Shown piece after piece: positions 53,003-61,431 of a stretch of 64,000 nt of DNA. The position numbers and the translations under genes were made by a program. The notes under the pieces are model-generated. The model was given only the letters and a program-made list of their open reading frames with translations. It did no database searches and had not been told where the DNA came from. Each line of letters starts with the position of its first letter. Within the stretch, counting starts at the first letter, position 1. Source of the stretch: Deltaproteobacteria bacterium (GTDB taxonomy: Bacteria; Bdellovibrionota; UBA2394); contig JAFLCD010000001.1 of assembly GCA_017302715.1 (NCBI GenBank), forward strand, positions 487,548 to 551,547, written 5' to 3'.

Positions 53003-54853
53003 CTAGCGGCGTAAGTAATAAGGGACGTCGGCCAGCACTTTATATCGACGATTCATCTTTCGATTGAAAAGCAGCGCAATTTTAAGCATCCAGGCGGTCT
53101 GGTTATGCAAAAGGTGATGCCACCATTTAAGCGGAACAAATTCGGGAATAACGACCGTAACCACGGTATCAGGGCCTTCTTGATCCCGAAGTTCATCTAA
53201 ATAATGGACGATAGGGCGAATAACCGATCGATAAGGCGAGGGCAAAACTTGAATCGGCACGTCCGGCACCCACTTAGCCCAGTCGCGTTTGAGATTTTCC
53301 ATTCGATCTTTATTGCCGAGGTCGACGTAGAGGGCGGTGACATCCGTGCCTAAGGTTCGGGCATAGCGGGCTGCCTCTAAAACTCCTCGGTGCACATCGC
53401 TCACGGGAATTACCACTTTATGTTTCAAAAAGGGCTTGGGAGGTTTGGCATAATCGAGGCAAATTTGGCGCGAGAATTCTTCGTAATGTTTGTGAATCAT
53501 CTTCATCGCGATGATCAAAAGAGTGATCAAAACGAAAGTGATCCAGGCTCCTTCTTCAAATTTTACCCAGAAGACGACGACACCAACAACCGCTGTACAG
53601 ATCGCGCCAAATCCGTTGATTACGAGATGCATCCACCAATTTTTGGATTTTTTTCGAAGCCAAAATCTCACCATTCCCATCTGCGACAAAGTGAAGGTGA
53701 TAAAAACGCCAACCATATAGAGAGGAACTAAACTATGAGTGTCGGCGTGATAGATAATGATCAAAACAGAAACAAAAATTCCTAAGAAAATAATTCCGTT
53801 TGAATAGACGAGTCGGTCTCCAAGATTGGCAAGTTGTCGTGGTAAAAATTTATCGCGCGCAAGGATCGAAGATAGTCTTGGAAATCCTGTGTAGGCCGTA
53901 TTTGCCGCGAGAATTAAAATCGTCATCGTGACAAACTGAACAATATAATAGAGCGCAGAATTTTGAAAAAGTTCGCGCGCGATTTGCGATACAACTGTTT
54001 CATGATTATTAGGAACAACGCCAAGCCACGCAGCGATATAACTTGTTCCTAAAAAGTAGATGCCTAAAATAATCACCATCGCCATTAAAACTTTTACCGC
54101 ATTCTTCGCCTGAGGCGGATGGAATGCGGGAACGCCGTTGCTTACAGCTTCAATACCAGTGAGTGCCGATGATCCCGATGCGAATGCGCGCAACAAAAGA
54201 AAAACCGTAAGTGGGCGAAGGTCTTGGCCGAATTGTTCAGGAGATGGAACTTGTCTTGGCAATTCTCCGGAGGCAATGCGATAAATTCCGTAGGCGATCA
54301 TTCCGCCGTACACAAAAATAAAAAGATAAGTGGGAATTGCAAAAATCGTACTCGATTCTCTGAGGCCTCGAAGATTTAAAATAGTAACGAGCATTACAAA
54401 ACCAACGGCAAGTGCAACAGCATGGGTTGCCAATTCTGGAAAAGCCGAAGTGATCGCGGCCGTACCCGCGCAAATACTTACTGCAACAGTTAAAGAGTAG
54501 TCGACGAGCAAAGAAGCGGCGGCGATGAGTCCGGGAGTCTCACCTAAATTTTCGTGTGCAACAATATAGGCACCACCTCCACCGGGATAAGCGTGAATAG
54601 TTCTATAATAAGAGAAACCTACGATGGCGATGAGGGCGACGATGACAATCGAAATCGAAAACGTATACGCAAGTCCGATCGCTCCGCAAAGCATGAGCAC
54701 GCGAAGCATTTCTTCAGTGGCGTAAGCTGTAGATGAAAGAGCATCTGAAGAAAGAACAGCGAGTCCGCGGCGCTTCGATAATTTTTCGGATTTCTCGAGT
54801 TCAGTCTCGAGAGGATTTCCAATGAGCAGCCGCCAAAATTCTCCAATTGTCAC
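53003..54853 (-). CDS. KimA (YdaO)-type potassium transporter, APC superfamily
   Basis: A 616-residue protein with 12 membrane helices in residues ~35-470. It shows the segments of Bacillus KimA in the same order: 'LAVLSSDALSSTAYATEEML', 'YPGGGGAYIVAHENLGETPGLIA', 'LLVDYSLTVAVSICAGTAAITSAFP', 'GSSALTGIEAVSNGVPAF', 'NGIIFLG' and, in the cytosolic C-terminal domain, 'SSYRS'-like 'PSPYRSVIRP' and 'WHHLLHNQTAWML'. KimA imports K+ with H+ at high affinity. The Bacillus gene is under a c-di-AMP riboswitch; none is evident here. It lies 105 bases upstream of hppA and 25 bases downstream of the lysine-dehydrogenase-like gene, all on one strand. Confidence 0.82.
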   Translation of the reverse strand: MTIGEFWRLLIGNPLETELEKSEKLSKRRGLAVLSSDALSSTAYATEEMLRVLMLCGAIGLAYTFSISIVIVALIAIVGFSYYRTIHAYPGGGGAYIVAHENLGETPGLIAAASLLVDYSLTVAVSICAGTAAITSAFPELATHAVALAVGFVMLVTILNLRGLRESSTIFAIPTYLFIFVYGGMIAYGIYRIASGELPRQVPSPEQFGQDLRPLTVFLLLRAFASGSSALTGIEAVSNGVPAFHPPQAKNAVKVLMAMVIILGIYFLGTSYIAAWLGVVPNNHETVVSQIARELFQNSALYYIVQFVTMTILILAANTAYTGFPRLSSILARDKFLPRQLANLGDRLVYSNGIIFLGIFVSVLIIIYHADTHSLVPLYMVGVFITFTLSQMGMVRFWLRKKSKNWWMHLVINGFGAICTAVVGVVVFWVKFEEGAWITFVLITLLIIAMKMIHKHYEEFSRQICLDYAKPPKPFLKHKVVIPVSDVHRGVLEAARYARTLGTDVTALYVDLGNKDRMENLKRDWAKWVPDVPIQVLPSPYRSVIRPIVHYLDELRDQEGPDTVVTVVIPEFVPLKWWHHLLHNQTAWMLKIALLFNRKMNRRYKVLADVPYYLRR

Positions 54854-54878
54854 AGTTTCTTAAAGTTGTACGGTTTTT

Positions 54879-56054
54879 TCAGCGAAGTAAAGATGAGATC
54901 TTTAATCCATGAGAGCCGATCTCTTTCATGAAAGTCTCATTATCAAGAGCGACCTCGAGAGGCTGAACGCCCTTCTTATTTTTGCCCCGCACTGACAAAA
55001 TCAAAGTCAATGCAGCGGGATAGGCGGTTGACCTTTCCATAGCAGAAAAACCTGTGGCTTCATCATGGTAGTCGAGCAAATCGTAGGTCACTGACATAGG
55101 CTTTCCATTCTTCACACCAGTGCATGTCGTTCGAAGTACGACCAAATCCTTATCTTCGGGAAACGAAATTCGCGGCGGAACAACCGTGTGAAAAACTTCA
55201 CGAGGCGCGACTTTCACTTTGTTTTCTCCGACCCCGACTTCAATCGGATCTGGATCAAGCAAACCTAAATCCATCATGCATTTTATTTTTTCAAAATGTC
55301 CGGGATAGCGAACGGTTTTATAGACAAAATTTTTCACTTTGCCTTGGTAGGTCCAAGGGCAGGTTGAAGTTCCGCCCGTCGTGGTGAATGCTTCACAGCG
55401 TCCAATGGGTTTTGGAAAATCAATTTCTTCGAGTTCCGAAAACGTTTCAATCTCGGCGATTTTTTCATCGCGAATCACCCAAGCTTTTCCAAAATATTCA
55501 TTCGTAAGTCCACGCACCGAAAAAACAAGTTTGTAATCAAGTGGTGGGCGAGGAGTTTGTGGTAAGCCTCCACAGCGCACTTGCACATCGTCGCATCTAT
55601 CCATCTGCGAAATTCCGTAAGAGGCAAGCGTGTTGCCAAGCCCAGGAGCTAATCCGCAGTCCGGGATGATCGAAATATTTTTCGCGAGAGCTTGCTCATG
55701 CAATTTTAATTGCGACAAAACGACGGGAGTATTTCCGCCGAGATCCACCATCGAAGCGCCCGCTTCAATCGCGGCCTTTGTAATTTCTAAATTAAGTTCG
55801 TAAGAAGTCGCGCTAAAAATTCCGTTTATTCCTTTGAATGCGGATCGTAAAGCGGTTCCATCTTTGGCGTTAAGTTGAAGAGGCTTTGCGATGGGTTTTT
55901 TTAGCAATCGATTGATCCAATCGGCCGCTTTTTGCGCTTGAGCTAAAGAGATATCCGCCATCACTACAGATTCGGCATCTCCATGAGCCGCGAGATCGTA
56001 TCCGCCAGCGGTTCCTTGCATTCCTGAACCTAAAACTAAATATTTATAAGACAT
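54879..56054 (-). CDS. Saccharopine dehydrogenase-family protein, lysine 6-dehydrogenase-like
   Basis: A 391-residue NAD(P)-dependent enzyme. The Rossmann motif is 'YLVLGSGMQGTAGGYDLAAHG', followed by 'SVVMADISLAQAQKAADWI', 'ATSYELNLEITKAAIEAGASMVDLGGN' and 'IIPDCGLAPGLGNTLASYG'. This order and the 'PDCGLAPGLGN' segment resemble L-lysine 6-dehydrogenase and related saccharopine reductases. It would act on an amino-acid substrate in the cytoplasm. The exact reaction is not certain. It is the first gene of a possible three-gene run with kimA-like and hppA. Confidence 0.82.
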   Translation of the reverse strand: MSYKYLVLGSGMQGTAGGYDLAAHGDAESVVMADISLAQAQKAADWINRLLKKPIAKPLQLNAKDGTALRSAFKGINGIFSATSYELNLEITKAAIEAGASMVDLGGNTPVVLSQLKLHEQALAKNISIIPDCGLAPGLGNTLASYGISQMDRCDDVQVRCGGLPQTPRPPLDYKLVFSVRGLTNEYFGKAWVIRDEKIAEIETFSELEEIDFPKPIGRCEAFTTTGGTSTCPWTYQGKVKNFVYKTVRYPGHFEKIKCMMDLGLLDPDPIEVGVGENKVKVAPREVFHTVVPPRISFPEDKDLVVLRTTCTGVKNGKPMSVTYDLLDYHDEATGFSAMERSTAYPAALTLILSVRGKNKKGVQPLEVALDNETFMKEIGSHGLKISSLLR

Positions 56055-56106
56055 AATTAAGTTCCCCTTGCTGACTTAGATCTAAAAGGCTTTTCTTAAA
56101 GTGACA

Positions 56107-56742
56107 ATGTTTTTTGAAGACCGAACCGAAGCCGGAAAATCTTTACTCAGTGAAATTCAAAAGCTTTCGCTGAAGGATTCTATTGTCGTTGCGCTTCCAC
56201 GAGGTGGTGTGATTGTTGGAAAAGAAATTTCTCAAGGCCTTCAAATTCCACTCGATATTTTACTCGTTCGAAAACTAGGCGCGCCGTTTAATGCAGAACT
56301 TGCTGTCGGCGCCATCGTTGAAGGCCAACCACCTTTTATTTATCTCAATGAAACTTTGATTAAGGTTTTAAAAGTCTCGGATGAATATCTCGAAAATGAA
56401 AAGAAGATGCAGTCGCAAGTTTTAGTACGACAAAATTCTACCTATCGAGGTAGTCGCGTTCGCGTTTCTCTCGCCGGAAAATCGGTAATTTTAGTAGATG
56501 ATGGAGTAGCCACTGGCTCCACGATTCATGCCGCCATTTTAGCTTTGAAATCTCAAAAGCCTTCGCAATTAATTGTCGCAGTTCCTGTCGCTCCTCCTGA
56601 CGCTGTCTCAGAAATGGCCAAGCAAGTAAAAGACGTGATCTGTCTTAGCAGTCCCCCTGACTTTCAAGCCGTCGGCCAATTTTTCAGAAACTTCGCCGAA
56701 GTTTCTGATGAAGAAGTGATAAGAGTTTTGGGGAAGAATTAG
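56107..56742 (+). CDS. Phosphoribosyltransferase-family protein
   Basis: About 211 residues. 'FEDRTEAGKSLLSEI' and 'SIVVALPRGGVIVGKEIS' open the domain, and the PRPP loop is 'SVILVDDGVATGSTIHAAI' (DDGxATGxT). The family is widespread and annotated as phosphoribosyltransferases without a defined base substrate, often paired with dienelactone-hydrolase-like domains; here it stands alone. ATG at 56107 is preferred to GTG at 56101, since relatives begin at the 'MFxDR' stretch. Confidence 0.85.
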   Translation: MFFEDRTEAGKSLLSEIQKLSLKDSIVVALPRGGVIVGKEISQGLQIPLDILLVRKLGAPFNAELAVGAIVEGQPPFIYLNETLIKVLKVSDEYLENEKKMQSQVLVRQNSTYRGSRVRVSLAGKSVILVDDGVATGSTIHAAILALKSQKPSQLIVAVPVAPPDAVSEMAKQVKDVICLSSPPDFQAVGQFFRNFAEVSDEEVIRVLGKN

Positions 56743-56745
56743 ATT

Positions 56746-57648
56746 TTATCCGGACAATGAATTTAGGACAGGTTCAGAAGATGGATTGCCGGTCTGTGTT
56801 GCGCCAATTGCAAGCACCGCTTGATAAACTTGATCGATGACGTGAGAAGGTGTCGAAGTTCCCGCGGTGATGCCAACATGTTCGATTCCAATAAACCATT
56901 CGGGCTTAAGCTCACTCGCTTTTTCAATATGGTAAGCGGGTAAATTTTTATCATCGCAAACTTTTTTAAGTTTTTTCGTATTTGAAGAATTAAATCCACC
57001 AACGACGATCATTAAATTTACTTCGTTTGAAAGTTTTTCGACGGCGATCTGTCGATCTTTGGTTGGTTTGCAAACGGTGTCGACAAATTTTACTTCTTTG
57101 TCGGATCCATCTGCATTTTTGAGAGCTTTGATTTTCTCAACAAGTGGCAAAACATTTTTAATTTGATTCGTGGTTTGAGAAACAATTCCAAGCTTTGGTT
57201 TGTCGGTTAGCTTGTGAAAATCATTTTCATCGTAAATCACAGAATATTCTTTAAGGTCAGTGACAATTCCACGAACCTCAACATGACTTTCTTGCCCAAG
57301 AACCACGGGGTAGTAGCCTTCGACCACTAATTTCGCGACAGCCTTATGAACTTTCATCACGAGAGGGCAGGATGCATCAAAAACTTTAAAGCCACGTTCT
57401 TGCGCGGTCTTGATGACAGACTGAGCAGCACCGTGAGCAGTGATCATCACATTGGGAGTTTTAATTTCGTCGTTAATCGAATTGACGATTTCAATGCCGT
57501 TGTCGCGAAGCTCTTGAACGGTCTGTGGATTGTGCACAAGTTGTCCAATGATCGTGAGATTGTCGCGAAACTGCGGATCCATCGCTTCGGTGATGGCGTC
57601 GTCGACGCCGAAGCAAGTGCCTAAAGAATCCGCCAAAGTGACTTTCAT
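56746..57648 (-). CDS. ispH: 4-hydroxy-3-methylbut-2-enyl diphosphate reductase IspH
   Basis: A 300-residue [4Fe-4S] enzyme making IPP and DMAPP in the last step of the MEP pathway. The three cluster cysteines lie in GTCFGVDDA (C12), DASCPLV and TVCKPT. 'ITAHGAAQSV', 'SQTT', 'VGGFNSSNTKKL' and 'ITAGTSTP' complete the substrate site. The first motif reads GTCFGV where GFCFGV is usual. dxs and ispA of the same pathway lie near the right end of the window. A leaderless start is suggested by a promoter ending 8 bases before the ATG. It converges on the phosphoribosyltransferase gene, 3 bases away. Confidence 0.94.
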   Translation of the reverse strand: MKVTLADSLGTCFGVDDAITEAMDPQFRDNLTIIGQLVHNPQTVQELRDNGIEIVNSINDEIKTPNVMITAHGAAQSVIKTAQERGFKVFDASCPLVMKVHKAVAKLVVEGYYPVVLGQESHVEVRGIVTDLKEYSVIYDENDFHKLTDKPKLGIVSQTTNQIKNVLPLVEKIKALKNADGSDKEVKFVDTVCKPTKDRQIAVEKLSNEVNLMIVVGGFNSSNTKKLKKVCDDKNLPAYHIEKASELKPEWFIGIEHVGITAGTSTPSHVIDQVYQAVLAIGATQTGNPSSEPVLNSLSG

Positions 57649-57656
57649 AAGTTAAA

Positions 57657-57685
57657 GTCTTAGAAGCGCGGGCTCTTTTCTGCAA
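57657..57685 (-). promoter_or_regulatory. Candidate promoter of ispH
   Basis: On the minus strand TTGCAG (57685-57680), 17-base spacer, TAAGAC (57662-57657), then 8 bases to the ATG. No Shine-Dalgarno is present. Confidence 0.4.
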
Positions 57686-57710
57686 TAAATTTTGGGTTTT
57701 ACTAGGATGC

Positions 57711-58091
57711 TTACTGGGGAATCTGGCAGCAGGCCTCTATATTATGGCCGTCTGGGTCTAAGACGAAAGCTCCGTAATAGTTTTCGTGATATTCGGGCCT
57801 TAATCCAGGAGCTCCATTATCTCGAGCGCCGGCCTTCATAGCCGCGTCATAAAAAGCCTTCACTTCGGCATGGGTTTTGGCCGTAAAACAAATATGAACT
57901 TCTTTCTCACCATTGATCGGCTTTTTCTCGCCTGTACCCACCCAAAATTGAGGACGTTCTGTCCCGTATCCCGACACCTTATATTCGTCGTAATTTCTTA
58001 AAAGTTTGATGCCTAAAGGAGCGAGTGCGAGCTCATAAAATTTTCTCGATTTTTCCCAATCTCGAACATGAATTCCCATATGATCAAACAT
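57711..58091 (-). CDS. VOC-family (glyoxalase/dioxygenase-like) protein
   Basis: A 126-residue protein with the two beta-alpha-beta-beta-beta units of the VOC superfamily: 'FDHMGIHVRDWEKSRKFYELAL' at the start and 'FVLDPDGHNIEACC' at the end. Metal-ligand candidates are His in HMGIHV, His in VHICF and Glu in NIEA. The reaction is not known. ATG at 58091 has GGAG six bases upstream. It follows nth by 11 bases on the same strand. Confidence 0.85.
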   Translation of the reverse strand: MFDHMGIHVRDWEKSRKFYELALAPLGIKLLRNYDEYKVSGYGTERPQFWVGTGEKKPINGEKEVHICFTAKTHAEVKAFYDAAMKAGARDNGAPGLRPEYHENYYGAFVLDPDGHNIEACCQIPQ

Positions 58092-58102
58092 TTGAGCTCC
58101 TT

Positions 58103-58762
58103 TTATTTTTGCACGCCTATTTTTGGACACAATTTTGCTAAACTGCAGACCTCACATTGCGGATTTCTCGCTATGCAAATCCGTCGCCCATGTTGAATAA
58201 GCCAATGTGAAAAATCCGTCCAATATTTTTCAGGAATCAAAACATTCAATTCAGTTTCAATTTTAGTCGGATCCGTTTGACGAGTGAGCCCTAATCGAAA
58301 GCAAAGTCTTTTTACATGCGTGTCGACCACCACTCCGGCGGGCTTATCGAAAGCATTTCCGAGCACGACATTCGCTGTTTTTCTTCCGACCCCTGGCAGA
58401 TCATAAAGTTCTTCCATCGTCCCCGGAACTTTGCCTGAAAATTTTTCTACTAATTTTTGAGACGCAGCTAAAATATTTTTTGCTTTCGCTCTGTAAAAAC
58501 CTGTCGACTTAATGAGCTGTTCAATTTCTGTGACTTTTGCTTCGGACATTTTTTTTGCATCAGGAAATTTTGAAAAAAGAGCGGGAGTCGTTAGATTCAC
58601 ACGAGCGTCTGTGCACTGAGCTGATAAAATCGTGGCTACTAAAAGTTGGTAGGGCGATTTAAAATCGAGAGAACATTCAGCATCGGGGTAAAGCCGTTTA
58701 AGTTCGCGAATGATCTGTTCTATTTTTTCATGAGAAGGCGATGTTCTTGACGGGCGAGCCAT
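58103..58762 (-). CDS. nth: Endonuclease III
   Basis: A 219-residue base-excision glycosylase/AP lyase for oxidised pyrimidines. The helix-hairpin-helix is 'LPGVGRKTANVVLGNAF' with the catalytic lysine, and 'VVDTHVKRLCFRLGL' has the catalytic aspartate. The [4Fe-4S] loop at the C-terminus has the C-x6-C-x2-C-x5-C spacing (RICIARNPQCEVCSLAKLC). The length is normal. It probably shares a transcript with the VOC gene downstream. Confidence 0.96.
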   Translation of the reverse strand: MARPSRTSPSHEKIEQIIRELKRLYPDAECSLDFKSPYQLLVATILSAQCTDARVNLTTPALFSKFPDAKKMSEAKVTEIEQLIKSTGFYRAKAKNILAASQKLVEKFSGKVPGTMEELYDLPGVGRKTANVVLGNAFDKPAGVVVDTHVKRLCFRLGLTRQTDPTKIETELNVLIPEKYWTDFSHWLIQHGRRICIARNPQCEVCSLAKLCPKIGVQK

Positions 58763-58775
58763 GACGATTTAGAAC
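58747..58775 (+). promoter_or_regulatory. Candidate promoter of the exported 190-residue protein gene
   Basis: TTGACG (58747-58752), 17-base spacer, TAGAAC (58770-58775), then 8 bases to the GTG start at 58784. It lies over the 5' end of nth on the other strand. Confidence 0.45.
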
Positions 58776-58783
58776 AGCTTTCA

Positions 58784-59356
58784 GTGAATTTGTTAAAGAT
58801 CTTTTTCATTCTGTTGGTTTCACAATTGTTCTGCGATTTTTCGTTTGCTGGGGGCGAAACTTTTTATTTAATGGCCGATTTATCTACCAAAGAAAGCCAG
58901 TCCGCTCGTGCGGGCTCTCTCGATAATCCTTGGATAGTGGTTTCTTGGGATGGTCAATCTGCATCGCCTCAACTTGTTGGATTTAAATTTCAAATCGAGA
59001 ATCAAAAGACAGGAGCTCTCGACGTCATCAAATCTAAAAGGGGTGAACTCTTAGTTGTTTTTACTCCAAGCGGGCCTAAGTCGGTGGCGGTCTTGGTAGG
59101 AAAAATTACCGACTCTCAAGCGAAGGTTTTAGATCTCAAAGAAGATCAAAATTTTTCTCGCAAAGTTAAACTTCTCAAGTGGGAACTCGATTCACAAGTT
59201 TTTATCGCCAGCAAAGCGAGTCGTCTTTTTGAAAAGTCTCCAGGTGTTTTTGATACTCAAAAAACAATTGATGAGTTCACTTTAAATTTATCTGCGAATC
59301 ATGCCTCAGCCTGTGCAGCCGTAGCCGCAGTCTCTGCTGCAACGCCCTCACCTTGA
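58784..59356 (+). CDS. Exported protein of unknown function
   Basis: A 190-residue protein starting with GTG. The signal peptide ends FAGG. The mature part looks like a beta-sandwich ('NPWIVVSWDGQSASPQLVGFKFQIE', 'GELLVVFTPSGPKSVAVLVGKI'), followed by an Ala-rich C-terminus. No family is recognised and no catalytic motif is seen. It lies between divergent nth and convergent polX, overlapping the latter by 9 bases at the 3' end. The gene is supported by a signal peptide and a promoter at the right distance. Confidence 0.62.
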   Translation: MNLLKIFFILLVSQLFCDFSFAGGETFYLMADLSTKESQSARAGSLDNPWIVVSWDGQSASPQLVGFKFQIENQKTGALDVIKSKRGELLVVFTPSGPKSVAVLVGKITDSQAKVLDLKEDQNFSRKVKLLKWELDSQVFIASKASRLFEKSPGVFDTQKTIDEFTLNLSANHASACAAVAAVSAATPSP

Positions 59357-61042
59357 TTGCAAATAGCTTTCAATTTTTTCCACCGGCCACGTATTAAAAA
59401 TTTGTTCTTTCGGAACAAGAGCTTTGTGTGACATCCAAACTCCATAGCGAAAATCTTGAATGCCTTGAATCGAATGTGCATCGGGATTAATTGAAATCAC
59501 TAAACCTCGATCGCAAGCTTTATAAAGTTGCCTCCAATCAATATCTAAACGGTGAGGACTTGAATTAAGTTCGATAATCGTTTTGTTCGCAATTGCTGCA
59601 TCAATAATTTTTTTGGAATCAAAATCATAAGCCGAACGAGCAAGAAGTAATCTGCCCGAAAGATGTCCAATCATTGTGGTATTTGGATTTTCAATCGCTT
59701 TTATAAGCCGCGCGGTCATCTCGGTCATTCCATATCGGTTATGAATCGAAGCAATCACGAAATCGAATTTTTTTAAAGTGGAGTCAGCGTAATCGAGTTT
59801 TCCATCTTTTAAAATATCGCTCTCTACACCTTTAAAAATTTTAAAATTTTTAGATTTCGAATTGAAAGCATCTACTTCTTTAAACTGCTGAGCGAGACGA
59901 TCTTCGTCTAGGCCTTGCGCATAAATAGCGGTTTTTGAATGATCCGAGAGTCCCATGAAATTCCATTTCATTTTCTGGCAAGCCACCGCCATCTCTTCGA
60001 TCGAATGAAGGCCGTCTGAATAAGTGGTATGCAAATGAAAAATGCCGGTGAGATCGGAGTCTTCACATAAGTGAATTTCAGAAGAAGTAGCTTCAAACTC
60101 TCGAGCCTCCGACGGATAAAAAGAGAGTTTCAAATTTTTATAAAATTCAGCTTCGGAATTTATTTTGATTTCTGTTTTAGATTTCAAAAGTTGAGTAGAG
60201 CTCAAGCTTAATCCAACTTTTTTCGCCGCAGCTTCTAAACTTTTCCAGTGATTTTCAGAGCTCGTTCTAAAGATAGATTCTACAATGAAATTTTCAGGCC
60301 CTGAAAAATGAAAGCCGATATTTTTTCCATCTTCGACTTGAAGATGTGCTTCTTCTTTTTCAATTTCGAGATTTTGAACGAATGAATATCCTTTAAGTTC
60401 TTCAAGAAGTTTTTGCGGCTTAGGGGTTTGAATCAGATACTCGATCTTGTTGACGATCTCCAATTTTCTGCCCAAATCGCCTACGCGTTTAAACGTAATT
60501 TTTTTTCCAAGTTCGGCCTCAATTTTTTCTGCAGATCTCAATGCATCAGATAAAAGTTGTTTGCCTCGTCTAAACTTGGCGAGTTCCACTTCGGCTAAAA
60601 TTTTTTCCTGAGTCTTTTCTCCAAAACCTTTAAGTGTGACCAGGCGATTTTCTAAACACGCATACTCCAGCTCACCTAAACTTTTGATTTGCAAATTTTC
60701 GGCCAAAGCTCGAATTTTCTTAGGCCCGAGGCCTTTAATTTCCCGAAGTTCCAAAAGACTTTCAGGTAGATCGCCCTTTGCAGCCTTTAATTCTGGGCTC
60801 GTTTTCGAACTTAAAAAATTCTCCGCGATGGCTAAAATGCCTTTTCCAATGCCTTTAATTTCAAGCAATGTTTTATCGCGAATTTTGCTTTTAAGCTCCT
60901 CGCTCGTAAAGCCCTCAAGCAGTTCTGGAGCCCCTTTAAACGCCCGAATTTTGAAGGGATTTTCTTCGTTATATTCTAGAAAAAACGCGATTTGTTCGAG
61001 ATGGTCTAAAAGCTCAGTTTTAAATTCGAAAGTAGGTTTCAC
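59348..61042 (-). CDS. PolX-family protein with PHP nuclease domain and degenerate polymerase site
   Basis: About 564 residues from GTG at 61042 (TTG at 61066 is the alternative). The N-terminal 8-kDa-like and helix-hairpin-helix modules ('ENPFKIRAFKGA', 'LLEIKGIGKGILAI', 'IKGLGPKKIRAL') match bacterial PolX. In the nucleotidyl-transferase domain the usual GS-x-RR...D-I-D reads 'VGDLGRKLEIVNKIEYL', so both metal-binding aspartates are replaced (Lys and Glu) and polymerase activity is unlikely. The C-terminal PHP domain is complete: 'HLHTTYSDG', 'GLSDHS', 'KGVESDIL', 'IASIHNR', 'IGHLSGR' and 'SINPDAHS'. It is thus probably a 3'-5' exonuclease or AP endonuclease for repair. It converges on the exported-protein gene. 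Confidence 0.85.
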   Translation of the reverse strand: MKPTFEFKTELLDHLEQIAFFLEYNEENPFKIRAFKGAPELLEGFTSEELKSKIRDKTLLEIKGIGKGILAIAENFLSSKTSPELKAAKGDLPESLLELREIKGLGPKKIRALAENLQIKSLGELEYACLENRLVTLKGFGEKTQEKILAEVELAKFRRGKQLLSDALRSAEKIEAELGKKITFKRVGDLGRKLEIVNKIEYLIQTPKPQKLLEELKGYSFVQNLEIEKEEAHLQVEDGKNIGFHFSGPENFIVESIFRTSSENHWKSLEAAAKKVGLSLSSTQLLKSKTEIKINSEAEFYKNLKLSFYPSEAREFEATSSEIHLCEDSDLTGIFHLHTTYSDGLHSIEEMAVACQKMKWNFMGLSDHSKTAIYAQGLDEDRLAQQFKEVDAFNSKSKNFKIFKGVESDILKDGKLDYADSTLKKFDFVIASIHNRYGMTEMTARLIKAIENPNTTMIGHLSGRLLLARSAYDFDSKKIIDAAIANKTIIELNSSPHRLDIDWRQLYKACDRGLVISINPDAHSIQGIQDFRYGVWMSHKALVPKEQIFNTWPVEKIESYLQSR

Positions 61043-61158
61043 TAGAGCCCAATCTAGAACAGCCAATTGTGGACGTTCCAGCTAAATTCGCTTACAAAAT
61101 CCGCTGAAGCTCGCCGCTATGGTGGGGGTGGCTTCTCTATATAATAGGAGCGTTTGCG

Positions 61159-61431
61159 ATGGCCAAGCGAGGCGAGAAAACCGAACTTCCCGATAATTTA
61201 GAATCCGCCTTAAAACTTTTAGAAGAAGTGGTGGAAAAGTTGGAAGAGCCCGATTTGGCGCTTGAGGACTCCATTGAGCTTTTTGAACATGGAACCAAAC
61301 TTTCTGAGGTTTGTTATGCGCGACTTAAAGAAGCTGAAAAGAAGGTCGAGATCTTGGTGAAAAAAGTTCCAAACCCGACCTCGCGCGACGGTTTTGAAAC
61401 TAAAGATTTTGGAGCGAATGAAAACTTATAA
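61159..61431 (+). CDS. xseB: Exodeoxyribonuclease VII small subunit
   Basis: A 90-residue helical protein. 'NLESALKLLEEVVEKLEEPDLALEDSIELFEHGTKL' followed by 'CYARLKEAEKKVEIL' is the XseB signature. It binds several-fold to XseA, which is not in the window. AGGAG lies 7 bases before the ATG; a perfect TATAAT (61140-61145) lies just upstream. It overlaps ispA by 14 bases, the usual xseB-ispA-dxs order. Confidence 0.93.
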   Translation: MAKRGEKTELPDNLESALKLLEEVVEKLEEPDLALEDSIELFEHGTKLSEVCYARLKEAEKKVEILVKKVPNPTSRDGFETKDFGANENL

